DNA from: Haemophilus_A paraphrohaemolyticus_A
Lineage (GTDB): Bacteria; Pseudomonadota; Gammaproteobacteria; Enterobacterales; Pasteurellaceae
Direction of reading: 5' to 3'
DNA: 64,000 nt
Assembly (NCBI RefSeq): GCF_003253115.1
Contig: NZ_QEQF01000002.1
Span: 1-64,000 of the forward strand
Part shown: positions 1-8,634 of the stretch, in pieces
Layout: each line of letters begins with the position of its first letter
How positions within the stretch are numbered: the first letter of the stretch is position 1
The notes under the pieces: model-generated
What the model saw: the letters and a program-made list of their open reading frames with translations, nothing else
The model's database searches: none
What the model was told of the DNA's origin: nothing
Position numbers and translations under genes: made by a program

Positions 1-66
1 ATCTCATAGAGATAGATTATAATAAATTAACTAATTTATTATATTTTAAGATGTTTTCTGTGAATT

Positions 67-121
67 TAGCAGGTGTTGTATACGTACTGAAAATTTTAAA
101 GTGCGTATACAACACCCGCTA
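67..121. repeat. 18-bp inverted repeat (hairpin)
   Basis: Arms 67-84 and 104-121 are complementary at 17 of 18 positions around a 19-nt spacer. There is no T-run directly after either arm, so it is not a clear terminator. No gene is seen in positions 1-165; an operator or the scar of a small mobile repeat are both possible. Confidence 0.5.
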
Positions 122-165
122 GGTTTTCCATAAAAATAATTTATAAAACAATAGATCCAGATAAC

Positions 166-372
166 TTGAGTGACAAATACACTTTAACCACAACCTGTGA
201 GAAAGGTTTAATCCCTGAACAACTTGGTGAGTTAGCGGGTAAACAAACGGTTGCAGCAGATAAAGTCGCAGAAAACGTAGATCAATTGCAAAATAGCGGT
301 ATCTCATTGGGTATGTCGCATATTTCTGATAACGGTAAGATTATCATCCGCCTATCCAACGACCTACTCTAA
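166..372 (+). CDS. Hypothetical short ORF, possibly the 3' remnant of a larger gene
   Basis: This 68-codon frame opens with TTG and is preceded closely by an in-frame stop. The product is hydrophilic with a weakly beta-rich tail (GISLGMSHISDNGKIIIRL) and resembles the end of a larger protein more than a complete one. I do not recognise the family. It overlaps the end of mtgA convergently by 9 nt. No clear ribosome binding site is visible, so a pseudogene fragment is as likely as a functional gene. Confidence 0.3.
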   Translation: MSDKYTLTTTCEKGLIPEQLGELAGKQTVAADKVAENVDQLQNSGISLGMSHISDNGKIIIRLSNDLL

Positions 373-1170
373 CCGATCCAGATACTGCTGTCCTCCCAAC
401 GCTGAAACTTGTCGAATAATCCATGCTTGGCGTTTTTTCATAATAGGCCCTGGACGATCTACGCGGTAAATGTTTGGATTTGGTAGCGATGCTGCCAATA
501 AAGCCGCTTCATTTAAGCTCAGATTTTTTGCTGATTTTTTGAAAAAAGTTTGGGCAGCGGATTCCACACCAAAAATGCCGTGACCAAATTCAGCAATATT
601 TAAATAGACTTCCAAAATCCGCTCTTTGCCCCAAAGCTTTTCAATAGCAAAGGTTAGTGGTAATTCAATGCCTTTACGAATCCAACTTTGCCCATGCCAA
701 AGAAACATATTTTTGACCGTTTGTTGGGAAATTGTCGAACCACCTCGCACTTTCTTAGATGTCGCATTTTTTTGCAATGCAATTTGAATGGCATTTAAAT
801 CAATCCCAAAGTGACTTTCAAATTTTTGATCTTCAGAAGCAATGACTGCCATTTGCATTTGCCAAGAAATCTTATCTAAACTTACCCATTTTTTCTTAAT
901 GTCGTAAGATTTTCCTTCTATCAAATGCCCTACTTTTTGTTGCACCATATAAGCGGAATAAGGAACGGGAACCGTACTGAATAACAACATTACGCTTAAT
1001 AAAGTCACAAAAATCGGTGCAAAAATTCGACTTGAGCCAAACCATGCCCAACCTAATTTAGTCGAAATTTCCTTAGGCATATAAAAACTTAGCAGCAAAT
1101 TAAAGAGTTTTTTGGTACTTTTAAATAAGCCTGATGAACGACGCTTTCGGCTTTCTCTACGCTTTACCAT
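364..1170 (-). CDS. mtgA: Monofunctional biosynthetic peptidoglycan transglycosylase MtgA
   Basis: This inner-membrane glycosyltransferase polymerises lipid II into glycan strands. The 268-residue protein has a basic N-terminus, one membrane anchor at about 50-72 and a GT51 domain. It shows the catalytic motif EDQKFESHFGID (Glu about 113), RGGSTISQQ at about 142-150 and the conserved LEVYLNIAEFGHGIFGVE segment. No transpeptidase domain follows, which separates it from bifunctional PBPs. It overlaps the end of trpR by 14 nt and so is the last gene of a lolA-trpR-mtgA series. Confidence 0.93.
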   Translation of the reverse strand: MVKRRESRKRRSSGLFKSTKKLFNLLLSFYMPKEISTKLGWAWFGSSRIFAPIFVTLLSVMLLFSTVPVPYSAYMVQQKVGHLIEGKSYDIKKKWVSLDKISWQMQMAVIASEDQKFESHFGIDLNAIQIALQKNATSKKVRGGSTISQQTVKNMFLWHGQSWIRKGIELPLTFAIEKLWGKERILEVYLNIAEFGHGIFGVESAAQTFFKKSAKNLSLNEAALLAASLPNPNIYRVDRPGPIMKKRQAWIIRQVSALGGQQYLDRLE

Positions 1171-1465
1171 TGAGTTTCTCGTTCGCCCAACCTAAGAAAT
1201 CAGCATCTAGTGTTTTTAGCATATTCGAACCACGCGTGATCGTTGCCGCACTGGTATTCAGTTTTTGCTGAATTTCACGTTGAGACAGATCATTGCTTAG
1301 CAAATGCCTAACGATTTGCGTACGTAAACCTAAAGAACCGCGTTCATCTGACGTTAAGAAAAGAGAAAAGAATTGCTCTAATTTTTCTTCTTTCACCGCT
1401 TGCTCAAGCAGTTCAACAAACTGTTGCCATTCTTCTGGATCACGTTGTAGGTACACTGTTTTCAT
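1157..1465 (-). CDS. trpR: Trp operon repressor TrpR
   Basis: Tryptophan-dependent repressor, 102 residues from the ATG at 1465 (an in-frame TTG eight codons upstream is less likely). AGAAAG lies just before the ATG. The fold is recognisable from LTSDERGSLGLRTQIV and the helix-turn-helix SQREIQQKLNTSAATITRGS, where the recognition helix contains the family's TSAATITRGSN. TrpR-type palindromes occur twice in the window (2231-2248 and 8485-8500), the first upstream of lolA-trpR, which fits autoregulation. A hairpin of inverted uptake sequences separates it from lolA. Confidence 0.95.
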   Translation of the reverse strand: MKTVYLQRDPEEWQQFVELLEQAVKEEKLEQFFSLFLTSDERGSLGLRTQIVRHLLSNDLSQREIQQKLNTSAATITRGSNMLKTLDADFLGWANEKLNGKA

Positions 1466-1489
1466 TATCTTTCTAAATCTAGTTTGCAA

Positions 1490-1526
1490 ACAAGCGGTTA
1501 AATTTTATGAAAAAATAACCGCTTGT
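1490..1526. terminator. Inverted uptake-sequence hairpin between lolA and trpR
   Basis: ACAAGCGGTTA (1490-1500) and its exact reverse complement (1516-1526) flank 15 nt rich in A and T. Paired uptake signal sequences commonly act as intergenic hairpins in this family. The T-run after the stem is weak on both strands, so readthrough from lolA into trpR is plausible. Confidence 0.55.
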
Positions 1527-1534
1527 TAAGTTCA

Positions 1535-2161
1535 TTATTTTTTACGTTGATCATCAAGCTCAGCGCCTTTTGGCACGCTGAATTTGAATAAATCGTTTGA
1601 TAAATTTGATGATGCAATATTCCGTAATAAATAGAGATTACTTTGCCCATCGCGTTCAATAGTACTAAAGCCTTTCATTACGCCATTTGCATCAATTCGC
1701 ACGTCAAACTGCTTAATGCTGCTCTTTTTCGCTTTGGGTTTTAGCACGAAAGTATCTGCATTTTGGACCACATCATATTGATCCCAATGGCTTTTGTTAT
1801 TGCTGGTTAAGAGCACAAAAGGGGTATTGTTTACTGCATCTTCAACTGTATTTACGGTCACTTGTGAAACAAATGGGTCATAGAACCATAAATTTTTGCC
1901 ATCAGAGATAATCTGATTTTCTTGCGGTTGTTGAGTATCCATTCTAAACAAATTCGGGCGTTTAACCATAAATTTGCCTTTGCCTGATTGAATTTGTTTA
2001 CCTTTGCTAGAACGTACGGTTTGATCGAAATCCGTACTATATTGGGTTACTTTTTCCAAACGGCTTTGCAATTCTGCTACCGCATTTTCATCCGCCCAAG
2101 CGGTTGAAATTAGTGAAAAAATTGCAAATCCAAACAACGTTTTTCTAAATAATTTATTCAT
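1535..2161 (-). CDS. lolA: Outer-membrane lipoprotein carrier protein LolA
   Basis: Periplasmic chaperone that takes lipoproteins from LolCDE to LolB. It has 208 residues with a Sec signal peptide ending near AWA|DE (residue 23). The LolA core is visible: QSGKGKFMVKRPNLFRM, ISDGKNLWFYDPFVSQVTV and the C-terminal FSVPKGAELDDQR. Length is normal for the family. AAAGGAAAATCA precedes the ATG. The TrpR-like palindrome 70 nt upstream suggests lolA shares its promoter with trpR. Confidence 0.94.
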   Translation of the reverse strand: MNKLFRKTLFGFAIFSLISTAWADENAVAELQSRLEKVTQYSTDFDQTVRSSKGKQIQSGKGKFMVKRPNLFRMDTQQPQENQIISDGKNLWFYDPFVSQVTVNTVEDAVNNTPFVLLTSNNKSHWDQYDVVQNADTFVLKPKAKKSSIKQFDVRIDANGVMKGFSTIERDGQSNLYLLRNIASSNLSNDLFKFSVPKGAELDDQRKK

Positions 2162-2230
2162 TGATTTTCCTTTTTATAAATGGAATAAATTTGCTTTTTT
2201 TGACAACGGGAAAACAAAAATTTTCCTATT

Positions 2231-2248
2231 GTACTATTAAACTAGTAT
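2231..2248 (-). promoter_or_regulatory. TrpR-type operator upstream of lolA-trpR
   Basis: GTACTATTAAACTAGTAT is an imperfect palindrome that agrees with the enterobacterial trp operator GTACTAGTTAACTAGTAC at 15 of 18 positions. It lies between polA and lolA, upstream of the series that contains trpR. The -10/-35 elements here are not convincing by eye. The inferred role is autoregulation of trpR. Confidence 0.6.
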
Positions 2249-2254
2249 CAAAAA

Positions 2255-5107
2255 CTAGTGGGCCTCATCCCAGTTATCGCCCACACCTACATCTGCAATC
2301 AGTGGCACGTGGAGTTTAATCGCTTTTTCCATCTCAGCTTTAATTAATTGGCTGTAGTGCTCAACCATTTCCGCTTTCACTTCAAATACCAATTCATCGT
2401 GCACTTGCATAATCATCTTGATGTTTTCATCGCCGAAAATCGCTTTATCAATGCCAATCATCGCAATTTTGATAATATCTGCCGCCGTGCCTTGCATTGG
2501 TGCATTGATTGCCACACGCTCAGCCGCTTTGCGGCGCATTCCGTTACTCGATTGAATCTCTGGCAAATATAAGCGTCTACCTAAAAGTGTTTCCACATAG
2601 CCCTGCTCTGTAGCTTTCGCTTTAATATCGGTCATAAATTGCAATACGTTTGGATAGCGATTGAAATAAGCATCCATATAGGTTCTAGCTTCTTGGCGAG
2701 AAATGCCTAGCTGGTTCGATAAACCAAATTCCGACATGCCATAAATCAAGCCGAAGTTAATCGCTTTTGCATTGCGACGTTGTTCGTTAGTCACTTCTTC
2801 AAGCGACACACCGAAAATCTCCGCGGCTGTTGAGCGGTGAATATCCTTACCCTCCGCAAAGGCTTTTAGCATCCCTTCATCATGGGCAAGATGTGCCATA
2901 ATACGAAGTTCAATTTGCGAATAGTCAGCAGCCACAATTTTATATCCCTCACGAGTAATAAAGGCTTGGCGAATGCGACGTCCTTCCTCGTTTCGGATTG
3001 GAATATTTTGCAAGTTTGGATCACTTGAAGAGAGTCGCCCTGTTGCCGTCACCGCTTGATGATAAGAGGTATGCACACGCCCTGTTTTCTGGTTAATCAT
3101 TTGCGGTAATTTATCAGTATAAGTTGATTTCAACTTGCTTAATCCACGATGTTCTATCAACAATTTTGGCACGATATGCCCTTCTTGAGCCAATTCCTCC
3201 AACACTTCCTCGTTGGTTGAAGGAGCACCTTTAGGCGTTTTTTTCTTCACAGGCAAACCGAGTTTTTCAAACAAAATTTCTTGTAATTGTTTGGTTGAGG
3301 CAAGGTTAAAGTCCTGCCTTGCAGCTTGATGAACTTCCGCTTCCACCTCTGCTAAACGCTGTTCAATTTCTTGCGATTGTGCCAATAATTTTTGTGGATC
3401 AATTAACACGCCATTGCGTTCGATATGTGAAAGTACTCTCACAAGCGGCATTTCAATCTCATTAAACAGCTTCAACAAGCTCGGCGTTTTTTCAAGCTCT
3501 GGGAATAAGGTTTGATGCAATTTCATCGTCACATCTGCATCTTCTGCGGCATATTCAGAGGCGACATCCAAGGCGATTTTATCGAAGGTCAGCTGATTTT
3601 TACCCTTGCCCGCAACCTCTTCAAATGCAATGGTTTTATGCCCTAAATAGCGATCTGCCAAATCGTCCATATTATGACGCCCCGTGCTATTAAGCGTATA
3701 AGATTCCAGCATCGTATCAAACGCCACACCTTGCGCCTCAATGCCGTGGTTGGCAAACACCGTTAAATCATATTTAATGTTCTGCCCGATTTTTTTGATC
3801 TGCTCATCTTCTAAAATCGGCTTTAATTGTGATAAACAAGCGGTTAAATCCAACTGATTTTTTACCAATTCATAGCACACGGTTGCAGTGCTTTCTACAA
3901 ACAAATCGCCCTGCCCAGCTTGTTCTCTCACTTCTTTTTTGTGAGTCAATGGAATATAGCACGCTTCACCAGAAGCTAAACCAAATGAAATCCCTACAAG
4001 CTCTGCCGACATCACATCCAAGGCATTCGTTTCAGTATCGACAGCAACCAATTTTTCTTTTTGGATTTTCTCAATCCATTTTTCTAATTGGGCCTCGGTT
4101 CTCACTGTTTCATATTTCGAACGGTCAATTTCTACTTTTGCAATATTTTCTGTTTTTTCGACCGCTTGCGTGACTTCATAATTGGTTGGAATACGTTCTT
4201 TGGTGCTAGTCGTCACAGGATTTGTGCCATTCATCACCTCATTGAGCCATTTTTTGAATTCATATTTGCCGAAAAGCTCCAGCAATTTATCGTGATCTTG
4301 CGGTGAAGTAGTGAGTTGATCATGAGTAACGTCCAACTCAACATCAGTTTTAATCGTTGCCAATAAATAAGAAAGATCCGCCATCTCTTTTTCAGCTAAC
4401 AATTTTGGTGCAAAAGTTTTTGCCCCACGAAAACTAAGCTCGGCAACTTTATCTAAATTTTCATAGATGGTTTTAATTGAGCCAATACCTTGCAACAAGG
4501 CAAGTGCGGTTTTCTCGCCCACGCCTTTCACACCAGGGATGTTATCCGACGAATCGCCTTGCAATGCAAGCCAATCGATTACCAATTCAGGCGGAATACC
4601 ATATTTCTCAATCACGCCTTCACGGTCAAGTAAGGTATTATTCATCGTGTTGATTAGCATAATATAATCATTCACTAATTGCGCCATATCCTTATCGCCT
4701 GTGCTAATCAATACATGCTTGCCCTCTTTTGCAGCTTGCACCGCGAGCGTGCCGATTACATCATCAGCTTCTACACCTTCAACCGAAATGAGTGGAATGC
4801 CCAACGCCTTAATAATGGCATGCAGAGGTTGGATTTGTGAACGCAACTCATCTGGCATCGGCGGACGATGCGATTTATATTGCTCAAACAGCTCATCACG
4901 GAAAGTTTTGCCTTTTGCATCAAACACCACCGCAATATGGCTCGGCTCAACTTGTGAAATCAAACTTTTTAACATATTTACCACGCCATACATCGCCCCT
5001 GTTGGCTCTCCTTCACGGTTAGTCAACGGTGGAAATGCGTGAAACGCGCGATACAAATAAGAAGAACCATCCACCAACACCAGCGGATTTTGTGCAATAG
5101 TCGCCAT
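2255..5107 (-). CDS. polA: DNA polymerase I
   Basis: Gap-filling and Okazaki-fragment processing polymerase of 950 residues, slightly longer than the E. coli enzyme. In order it has the 5'-3' exonuclease (about 1-290; STGDKDMAQLV, LQGDSSDNIPGVKGVG), the 3'-5' proofreading domain with an intact VAVDTETNALD motif, and the polymerase domain with motif A (VAADYSQIELRIMAHLA), motif B (RRNAKAINFGLIYGMSEFG) and motif C (IMQVHDELVFEV). All catalytic motifs are present. The 136 nt between its start and trpA hold a widely spaced inverted pair of uptake sequences and no gene. Confidence 0.97.
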   Translation of the reverse strand: MATIAQNPLVLVDGSSYLYRAFHAFPPLTNREGEPTGAMYGVVNMLKSLISQVEPSHIAVVFDAKGKTFRDELFEQYKSHRPPMPDELRSQIQPLHAIIKALGIPLISVEGVEADDVIGTLAVQAAKEGKHVLISTGDKDMAQLVNDYIMLINTMNNTLLDREGVIEKYGIPPELVIDWLALQGDSSDNIPGVKGVGEKTALALLQGIGSIKTIYENLDKVAELSFRGAKTFAPKLLAEKEMADLSYLLATIKTDVELDVTHDQLTTSPQDHDKLLELFGKYEFKKWLNEVMNGTNPVTTSTKERIPTNYEVTQAVEKTENIAKVEIDRSKYETVRTEAQLEKWIEKIQKEKLVAVDTETNALDVMSAELVGISFGLASGEACYIPLTHKKEVREQAGQGDLFVESTATVCYELVKNQLDLTACLSQLKPILEDEQIKKIGQNIKYDLTVFANHGIEAQGVAFDTMLESYTLNSTGRHNMDDLADRYLGHKTIAFEEVAGKGKNQLTFDKIALDVASEYAAEDADVTMKLHQTLFPELEKTPSLLKLFNEIEMPLVRVLSHIERNGVLIDPQKLLAQSQEIEQRLAEVEAEVHQAARQDFNLASTKQLQEILFEKLGLPVKKKTPKGAPSTNEEVLEELAQEGHIVPKLLIEHRGLSKLKSTYTDKLPQMINQKTGRVHTSYHQAVTATGRLSSSDPNLQNIPIRNEEGRRIRQAFITREGYKIVAADYSQIELRIMAHLAHDEGMLKAFAEGKDIHRSTAAEIFGVSLEEVTNEQRRNAKAINFGLIYGMSEFGLSNQLGISRQEARTYMDAYFNRYPNVLQFMTDIKAKATEQGYVETLLGRRLYLPEIQSSNGMRRKAAERVAINAPMQGTAADIIKIAMIGIDKAIFGDENIKMIMQVHDELVFEVKAEMVEHYSQLIKAEMEKAIKLHVPLIADVGVGDNWDEAH

Positions 5108-5243
5108 TTAAAACTCTCTTGATAAATACTTAGATACAATTGCGGATATTATAACGAAAACAAGCGGTTAAATCTTTAGAGAGTTTTGCAAAGAAAAGTT
5201 TTGCAAAAAAACGTAAGATTCAACCGCTTGCTCGCTTGTCAAA

Positions 5244-6053
5244 TTAAGCTCGTGTCGCTGCTTTCATTCTCCTCACAAACTCCCCTAATTCCTTAAGCAA
5301 GTTTGCTTGGTTATCTAAATTGCGTTCGATAATTTTCACAATCGCTGAGCCTGAAATCGCGCCATCGCAACCTAATGCTAAGGCTTCTTTAACCTGCTCA
5401 GGTTTGGCAATGCCGAAGCCTTGCAAAATAGGGGCGGAATTTGACCGCTTGAGAGCTTCAACAAGGTTGTCTAAGTTGGCAGCATGAGATTGGTTCTCTG
5501 CACTGGTAACACCTGCACGAGAGACTAGGTAAGTGTAACCTTCAGTCAGTTCTGCCACACGTTTTACTGTCTCTTCGTCCGCATTCGGTGGGCAGATAAA
5601 CACAGACTGAATGCCATGTTTTTTCGCTGTTGGGACGAATTCTTCCGCGGCTAAAACAGGAAGATCGGCAATTAACATTGCGTCAACTCCCGCTTCGACA
5701 CAACGTTTGAAGAATACCTCTTGGGTTGGGACGAACACTAAATTGGCACAAAGTAATAAGCCAATCGGCATTTCTGGGTATTTTGCACGGACTTTAGTAA
5801 TCAGTTCAAAGCAGGCGTCGGTACTGAAACCACCATCTAAAGCACGTTTGTTGGCGGCTTGGATAACAGGTCCATCGAGCAAGGGATCAGAAAATGGGAA
5901 GCCAAGCTCTAAGGCATCCGCACCATTTTCAACGAGGGTGTCGATAATTTCTAACGAGCGGTCAAAATCAGGATCGCAAAGCGTGACAAAAGGCATAAAA
6001 GCCCCTTCGTTTTTGGCTTTTAATTTCGCAAAAAGGGTATCAAAACGGCTCAT
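5244..6053 (-). CDS. trpA: Tryptophan synthase alpha chain
   Basis: Cleaves indole-3-glycerol phosphate to indole, which is channelled to TrpB. The 269-residue TIM barrel shows the catalytic Glu and Asp in LELGFPFSDPLLDGP (about 48-61) and the phosphate loop SGSAIV. Its ATG overlaps the trpB stop by one base (TAATG), indicating translational coupling. It is the last gene of the ydfG operon. Confidence 0.97.
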   Translation of the reverse strand: MSRFDTLFAKLKAKNEGAFMPFVTLCDPDFDRSLEIIDTLVENGADALELGFPFSDPLLDGPVIQAANKRALDGGFSTDACFELITKVRAKYPEMPIGLLLCANLVFVPTQEVFFKRCVEAGVDAMLIADLPVLAAEEFVPTAKKHGIQSVFICPPNADEETVKRVAELTEGYTYLVSRAGVTSAENQSHAANLDNLVEALKRSNSAPILQGFGIAKPEQVKEALALGCDGAISGSAIVKIIERNLDNQANLLKELGEFVRRMKAATRA

Positions 6054-7246
6054 TATGCGGCTCCTCCATTTAAAATTTTATCGACCGTGAAAATGTCTTT
6101 ATCGCCTCGTCCTGAAAGATTAACGACTAAGAGTTGCTCTTTTTCAGGGTTTTGTTTGATTAGTTTCAACGCATAAGCTAAGGCGTGTGAAGATTCAAGG
6201 GCTGGAATAATACCCTCGTGTTTGGCTAATTCTTGGAACGCATTTAAAGCTTCGTCATCAGTAATAGAAACATAATCGGCTCTGCCTGTGGCGTTTAAAT
6301 AAGCGTGTTGTGGCCCGACTGACGGGAAATCTAAGCCTGCAGAAATAGAGTAAGATTCCTCAATTTGCCCATCTTTGTCTTGCATAATAGGCGATTTCAT
6401 TCCGAAATAGATGCCTGTGGTGCCGTGTTTCAGGGGGGCACCGTGTTCACCCGTTTCAATGCCTTTGCCCGCAGGTTCTACGCCGATGAGTTTCACAGCG
6501 GTTTCTTCAATGAAATCTGCAAACATACCAATCGCATTTGAGCCACCGCCCACAGCAGCAATCACCGCATCAGGCAAGCGGTCTTCTTTTTCCAGAATTT
6601 GGTGTTTGGTCTCTTCGCCAATCATTTTTTGGAACTCTCGCACAATGGTTGGGAAGGGATGCGGACCTGCGGCAGTGCCGATTAAATAGTGGGTAGTGTC
6701 ATAGTTTGCCGCCCAATCACGCATTGCTTCGCAGCAGGCATCTTTCAGTGAACAAGAGCCTTTTTGTACGGGAATCACTTCTGCCCCCATCAAACGCATA
6801 CGGAATACGTTTGGCGATTGGCGTTCCACGTCTTTTGCACCCATATAAACCACGCACGGCATACCAAGCATCGCACACGCCAGTGCGGTTGCCACGCCGT
6901 GTTGCCCTGCACCTGTTTCGGCAATAATGCGCGTTTTACCCATTCGTTTGGCAAGCAAAATTTGCCCTAAGACTTGGTTGGTTTTGTGTGCGCCACCGTG
7001 TAATAAATCTTCACGCTTTAAGTAAAGTTTGGTATTAGTGCCTTTGGTTAAATTGCGGCAAAGGGTGAGAGCTGTGGGTCTACCTGCGTAGTTTTTGAGT
7101 AAATCGGTAAATTCTGTTTGGAATGAAGGATCATTTTGTGCCTCTACAAATGCTTGTTCTAACTGTTTTAAAACAGGCACTAAAATTTCTGGTACATACA
7201 TTCCGCCGAATTCGCCGAAATAAGGGTTTAAGAGTGTGTCTGACAT
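6053..7246 (-). CDS. trpB: Tryptophan synthase beta chain
   Basis: PLP enzyme that condenses indole with serine to give tryptophan. It has 397 residues, with the PLP lysine in GGAHKTNQ (about 85-92) and the phosphate-binding GGGSNAIGMF. Together with TrpA it forms the alpha2beta2 complex. No trpEDCFG genes are in this window, so tryptophan synthesis is either split over the chromosome or limited to indole use. Confidence 0.97.
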   Translation of the reverse strand: MSDTLLNPYFGEFGGMYVPEILVPVLKQLEQAFVEAQNDPSFQTEFTDLLKNYAGRPTALTLCRNLTKGTNTKLYLKREDLLHGGAHKTNQVLGQILLAKRMGKTRIIAETGAGQHGVATALACAMLGMPCVVYMGAKDVERQSPNVFRMRLMGAEVIPVQKGSCSLKDACCEAMRDWAANYDTTHYLIGTAAGPHPFPTIVREFQKMIGEETKHQILEKEDRLPDAVIAAVGGGSNAIGMFADFIEETAVKLIGVEPAGKGIETGEHGAPLKHGTTGIYFGMKSPIMQDKDGQIEESYSISAGLDFPSVGPQHAYLNATGRADYVSITDDEALNAFQELAKHEGIIPALESSHALAYALKLIKQNPEKEQLLVVNLSGRGDKDIFTVDKILNGGAA

Positions 7247-7263
7247 ATTTTTCCTTATATTTC

Positions 7264-7701
7264 TTACATTAAAAAGAGATTATCGTAAACTTTATAAAAG
7301 TTCACCCAAGCAAATAATAAAACAAAAATTCCAGAGATAATTTGAATTAACCAGAAAACAATCCACAAGGTTAATTTAATAAAGAAATTAACCCCGACCT
7401 CTGCTAAAATTTTTTGCTGTTTTAAATAAAAACTCCGCAAACTCAATAAATAAGCAGAGAGCATAATAAATAACGGAATAACCACTAAGAAACGAATAAA
7501 ATAATAAGTAATACTTAATAATTTAGGATCGTCAACATAAAAGAATAGCTCTTTGGCAAACGCGGGATCTTTAATATATTGAGTCATCACCATATAAAGT
7601 ACAAAAAAGAGTAATGCTGGGGTTAAACCACGCAAAAAAGCTAAATAGGGTTCGGTAATTTCCGTTAAATAATGAGAAAGTTTATTAGGTTGATTATTCA
7701 T
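7264..7701 (-). CDS. Hypothetical inner-membrane protein in the trpBA operon
   Basis: A 145-residue protein with three hydrophobic segments (about 24-42, 65-90 and 108-135) and short loops. I do not recognise the family. It starts 8 nt inside the end of ydfG and ends 17 nt before trpB, so it is translated with the TrpR-controlled operon. A role linked to tryptophan or indole movement is only a guess from position. Confidence 0.7.
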   Translation of the reverse strand: MNNQPNKLSHYLTEITEPYLAFLRGLTPALLFFVLYMVMTQYIKDPAFAKELFFYVDDPKLLSITYYFIRFLVVIPLFIMLSAYLLSLRSFYLKQQKILAEVGVNFFIKLTLWIVFWLIQIISGIFVLLFAWVNFYKVYDNLFLM

Positions 7702-8455
7702 TTTCTTTGGTGATTTTTAAAGGGTTAAAACTTTGCGCCGTTGGCATCACTTCAATACGGTTAATGTTAACGTGTTCAGGTTGTTGGTTCAGCCATAACA
7801 CAATGTTGGCAATATCTTCAGGCTGAACCGATTGCACATTTTCATACACTTTTGCGGCTTTTTCATCATCACCGTGGAAGCGTACGTTAGAGAATTCCGT
7901 GCCACCACAAAGCCCAGGTTCAACATTACTCACCCGAATTTTTGTGCCTGCTAAATCGGCACGCAAGTTCAAGCTAAATTGAGTGACGAATGCTTTGGTG
8001 CCGCCATAGACATTGCCGCCAGGGTAAGGGTAATTACCCGCAATTGAACTTAAATTAATAATATGCCCATGATTACGAGCCACCATTTCAGGTAATACAA
8101 GGCGTGTAATGTTCACTAAGCCTTTCACATTAGTATCGATCATTTGCGCCCAGTCGTTTAAATCAGCTTGGTGGACAGGTTCTAAGCCTAATGCCAGACC
8201 TGCATTATTCACTAATAAATCGACCGCTTGCCAGCCTTCTGGGCGTTGGTTTAATGCCTGTTTGGTGGCTTCTAAATCGGTAATATCAAATGTAAGCGGT
8301 AGAAAATCGTTGCCCAATTGCGAATGCAACTCTGCTAAACGGGCTGCACGTCTGCCCGTGCCAATCACTTTATAGCCTGCTTCGATCAATTTTTTACAGA
8401 TTGCCAAGCCAAAGCCTGCGGTTGCGCCGGTTACTAATGCGGTTGTAGTTTTCAT
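7694..8455 (-). CDS. ydfG: Short-chain dehydrogenase, YdfG-like (NADP-dependent 3-hydroxy acid/serine dehydrogenase)
   Basis: A classical SDR of 253 residues with the cofactor motif TGATAGFG near the N-terminus, GTGRRAARL typical of NADP preference, NNAG, and the Ser-Tyr-Lys triad (LSSIAG followed by YGGTK). Similarity to E. coli YdfG extends through EPGLCGGTEFSNVRF. It is the first gene of the operon with trpBA; serine is a TrpB substrate, so the grouping is metabolically sensible. GGAG is placed six bases before the ATG. Confidence 0.9.
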   Translation of the reverse strand: MKTTTALVTGATAGFGLAICKKLIEAGYKVIGTGRRAARLAELHSQLGNDFLPLTFDITDLEATKQALNQRPEGWQAVDLLVNNAGLALGLEPVHQADLNDWAQMIDTNVKGLVNITRLVLPEMVARNHGHIINLSSIAGNYPYPGGNVYGGTKAFVTQFSLNLRADLAGTKIRVSNVEPGLCGGTEFSNVRFHGDDEKAAKVYENVQSVQPEDIANIVLWLNQQPEHVNINRIEVMPTAQSFNPLKITKENE

Positions 8456-8479
8456 TTTTTCTCCTAGATCCTGAGCTTG

Positions 8480-8519
8480 TTTGTACTATTAAAGTAGTAC
8501 AAATAGATTTTGATTGCAA
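8480..8519 (-). promoter_or_regulatory. Promoter and TrpR-type operator of the ydfG-trpBA operon
   Basis: On the minus strand, TTGCAA (8514-8519) and TACTTT (8491-8496) are separated by 17 nt. A 9-6-9 palindrome (8480-8503; TTTGTACTA/TAGTACAAA) covers the -10 and resembles the trp operator half-sites GTACTA/TAGTAC. This is the same geometry as repression of the E. coli trp operon. Confidence 0.7.
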
Positions 8520-8571
8520 GTAATTTCATTTTAATTTTAAAAATGTCATCAAATGAATTAATTTAACAATA

Positions 8572-8598
8572 TCGCAAACGTTTGCTTGATGGTATAAT
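8572..8598 (+). promoter_or_regulatory. PUR box and -10 of purM
   Basis: TCGCAAACGTTTGCTT (8572-8587) matches the PurR consensus ANGCAAACGNTTNCNT at all but the first position. It is followed by a perfect TATAAT (8593-8598). The operator sits over the -35/spacer, which fits repression by PurR with hypoxanthine or guanine. Confidence 0.75.
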
Positions 8599-8634
8599 CT
8601 GCCCGATTTTTATTTCAACTGATTGAGGTTAATC

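Noticed and set aside
5159..5240. Inverted uptake sequences between trpA and polA as a terminator
   Set aside because: The arms are nearly 60 nt apart and no T-run follows; probably two independent uptake sites.
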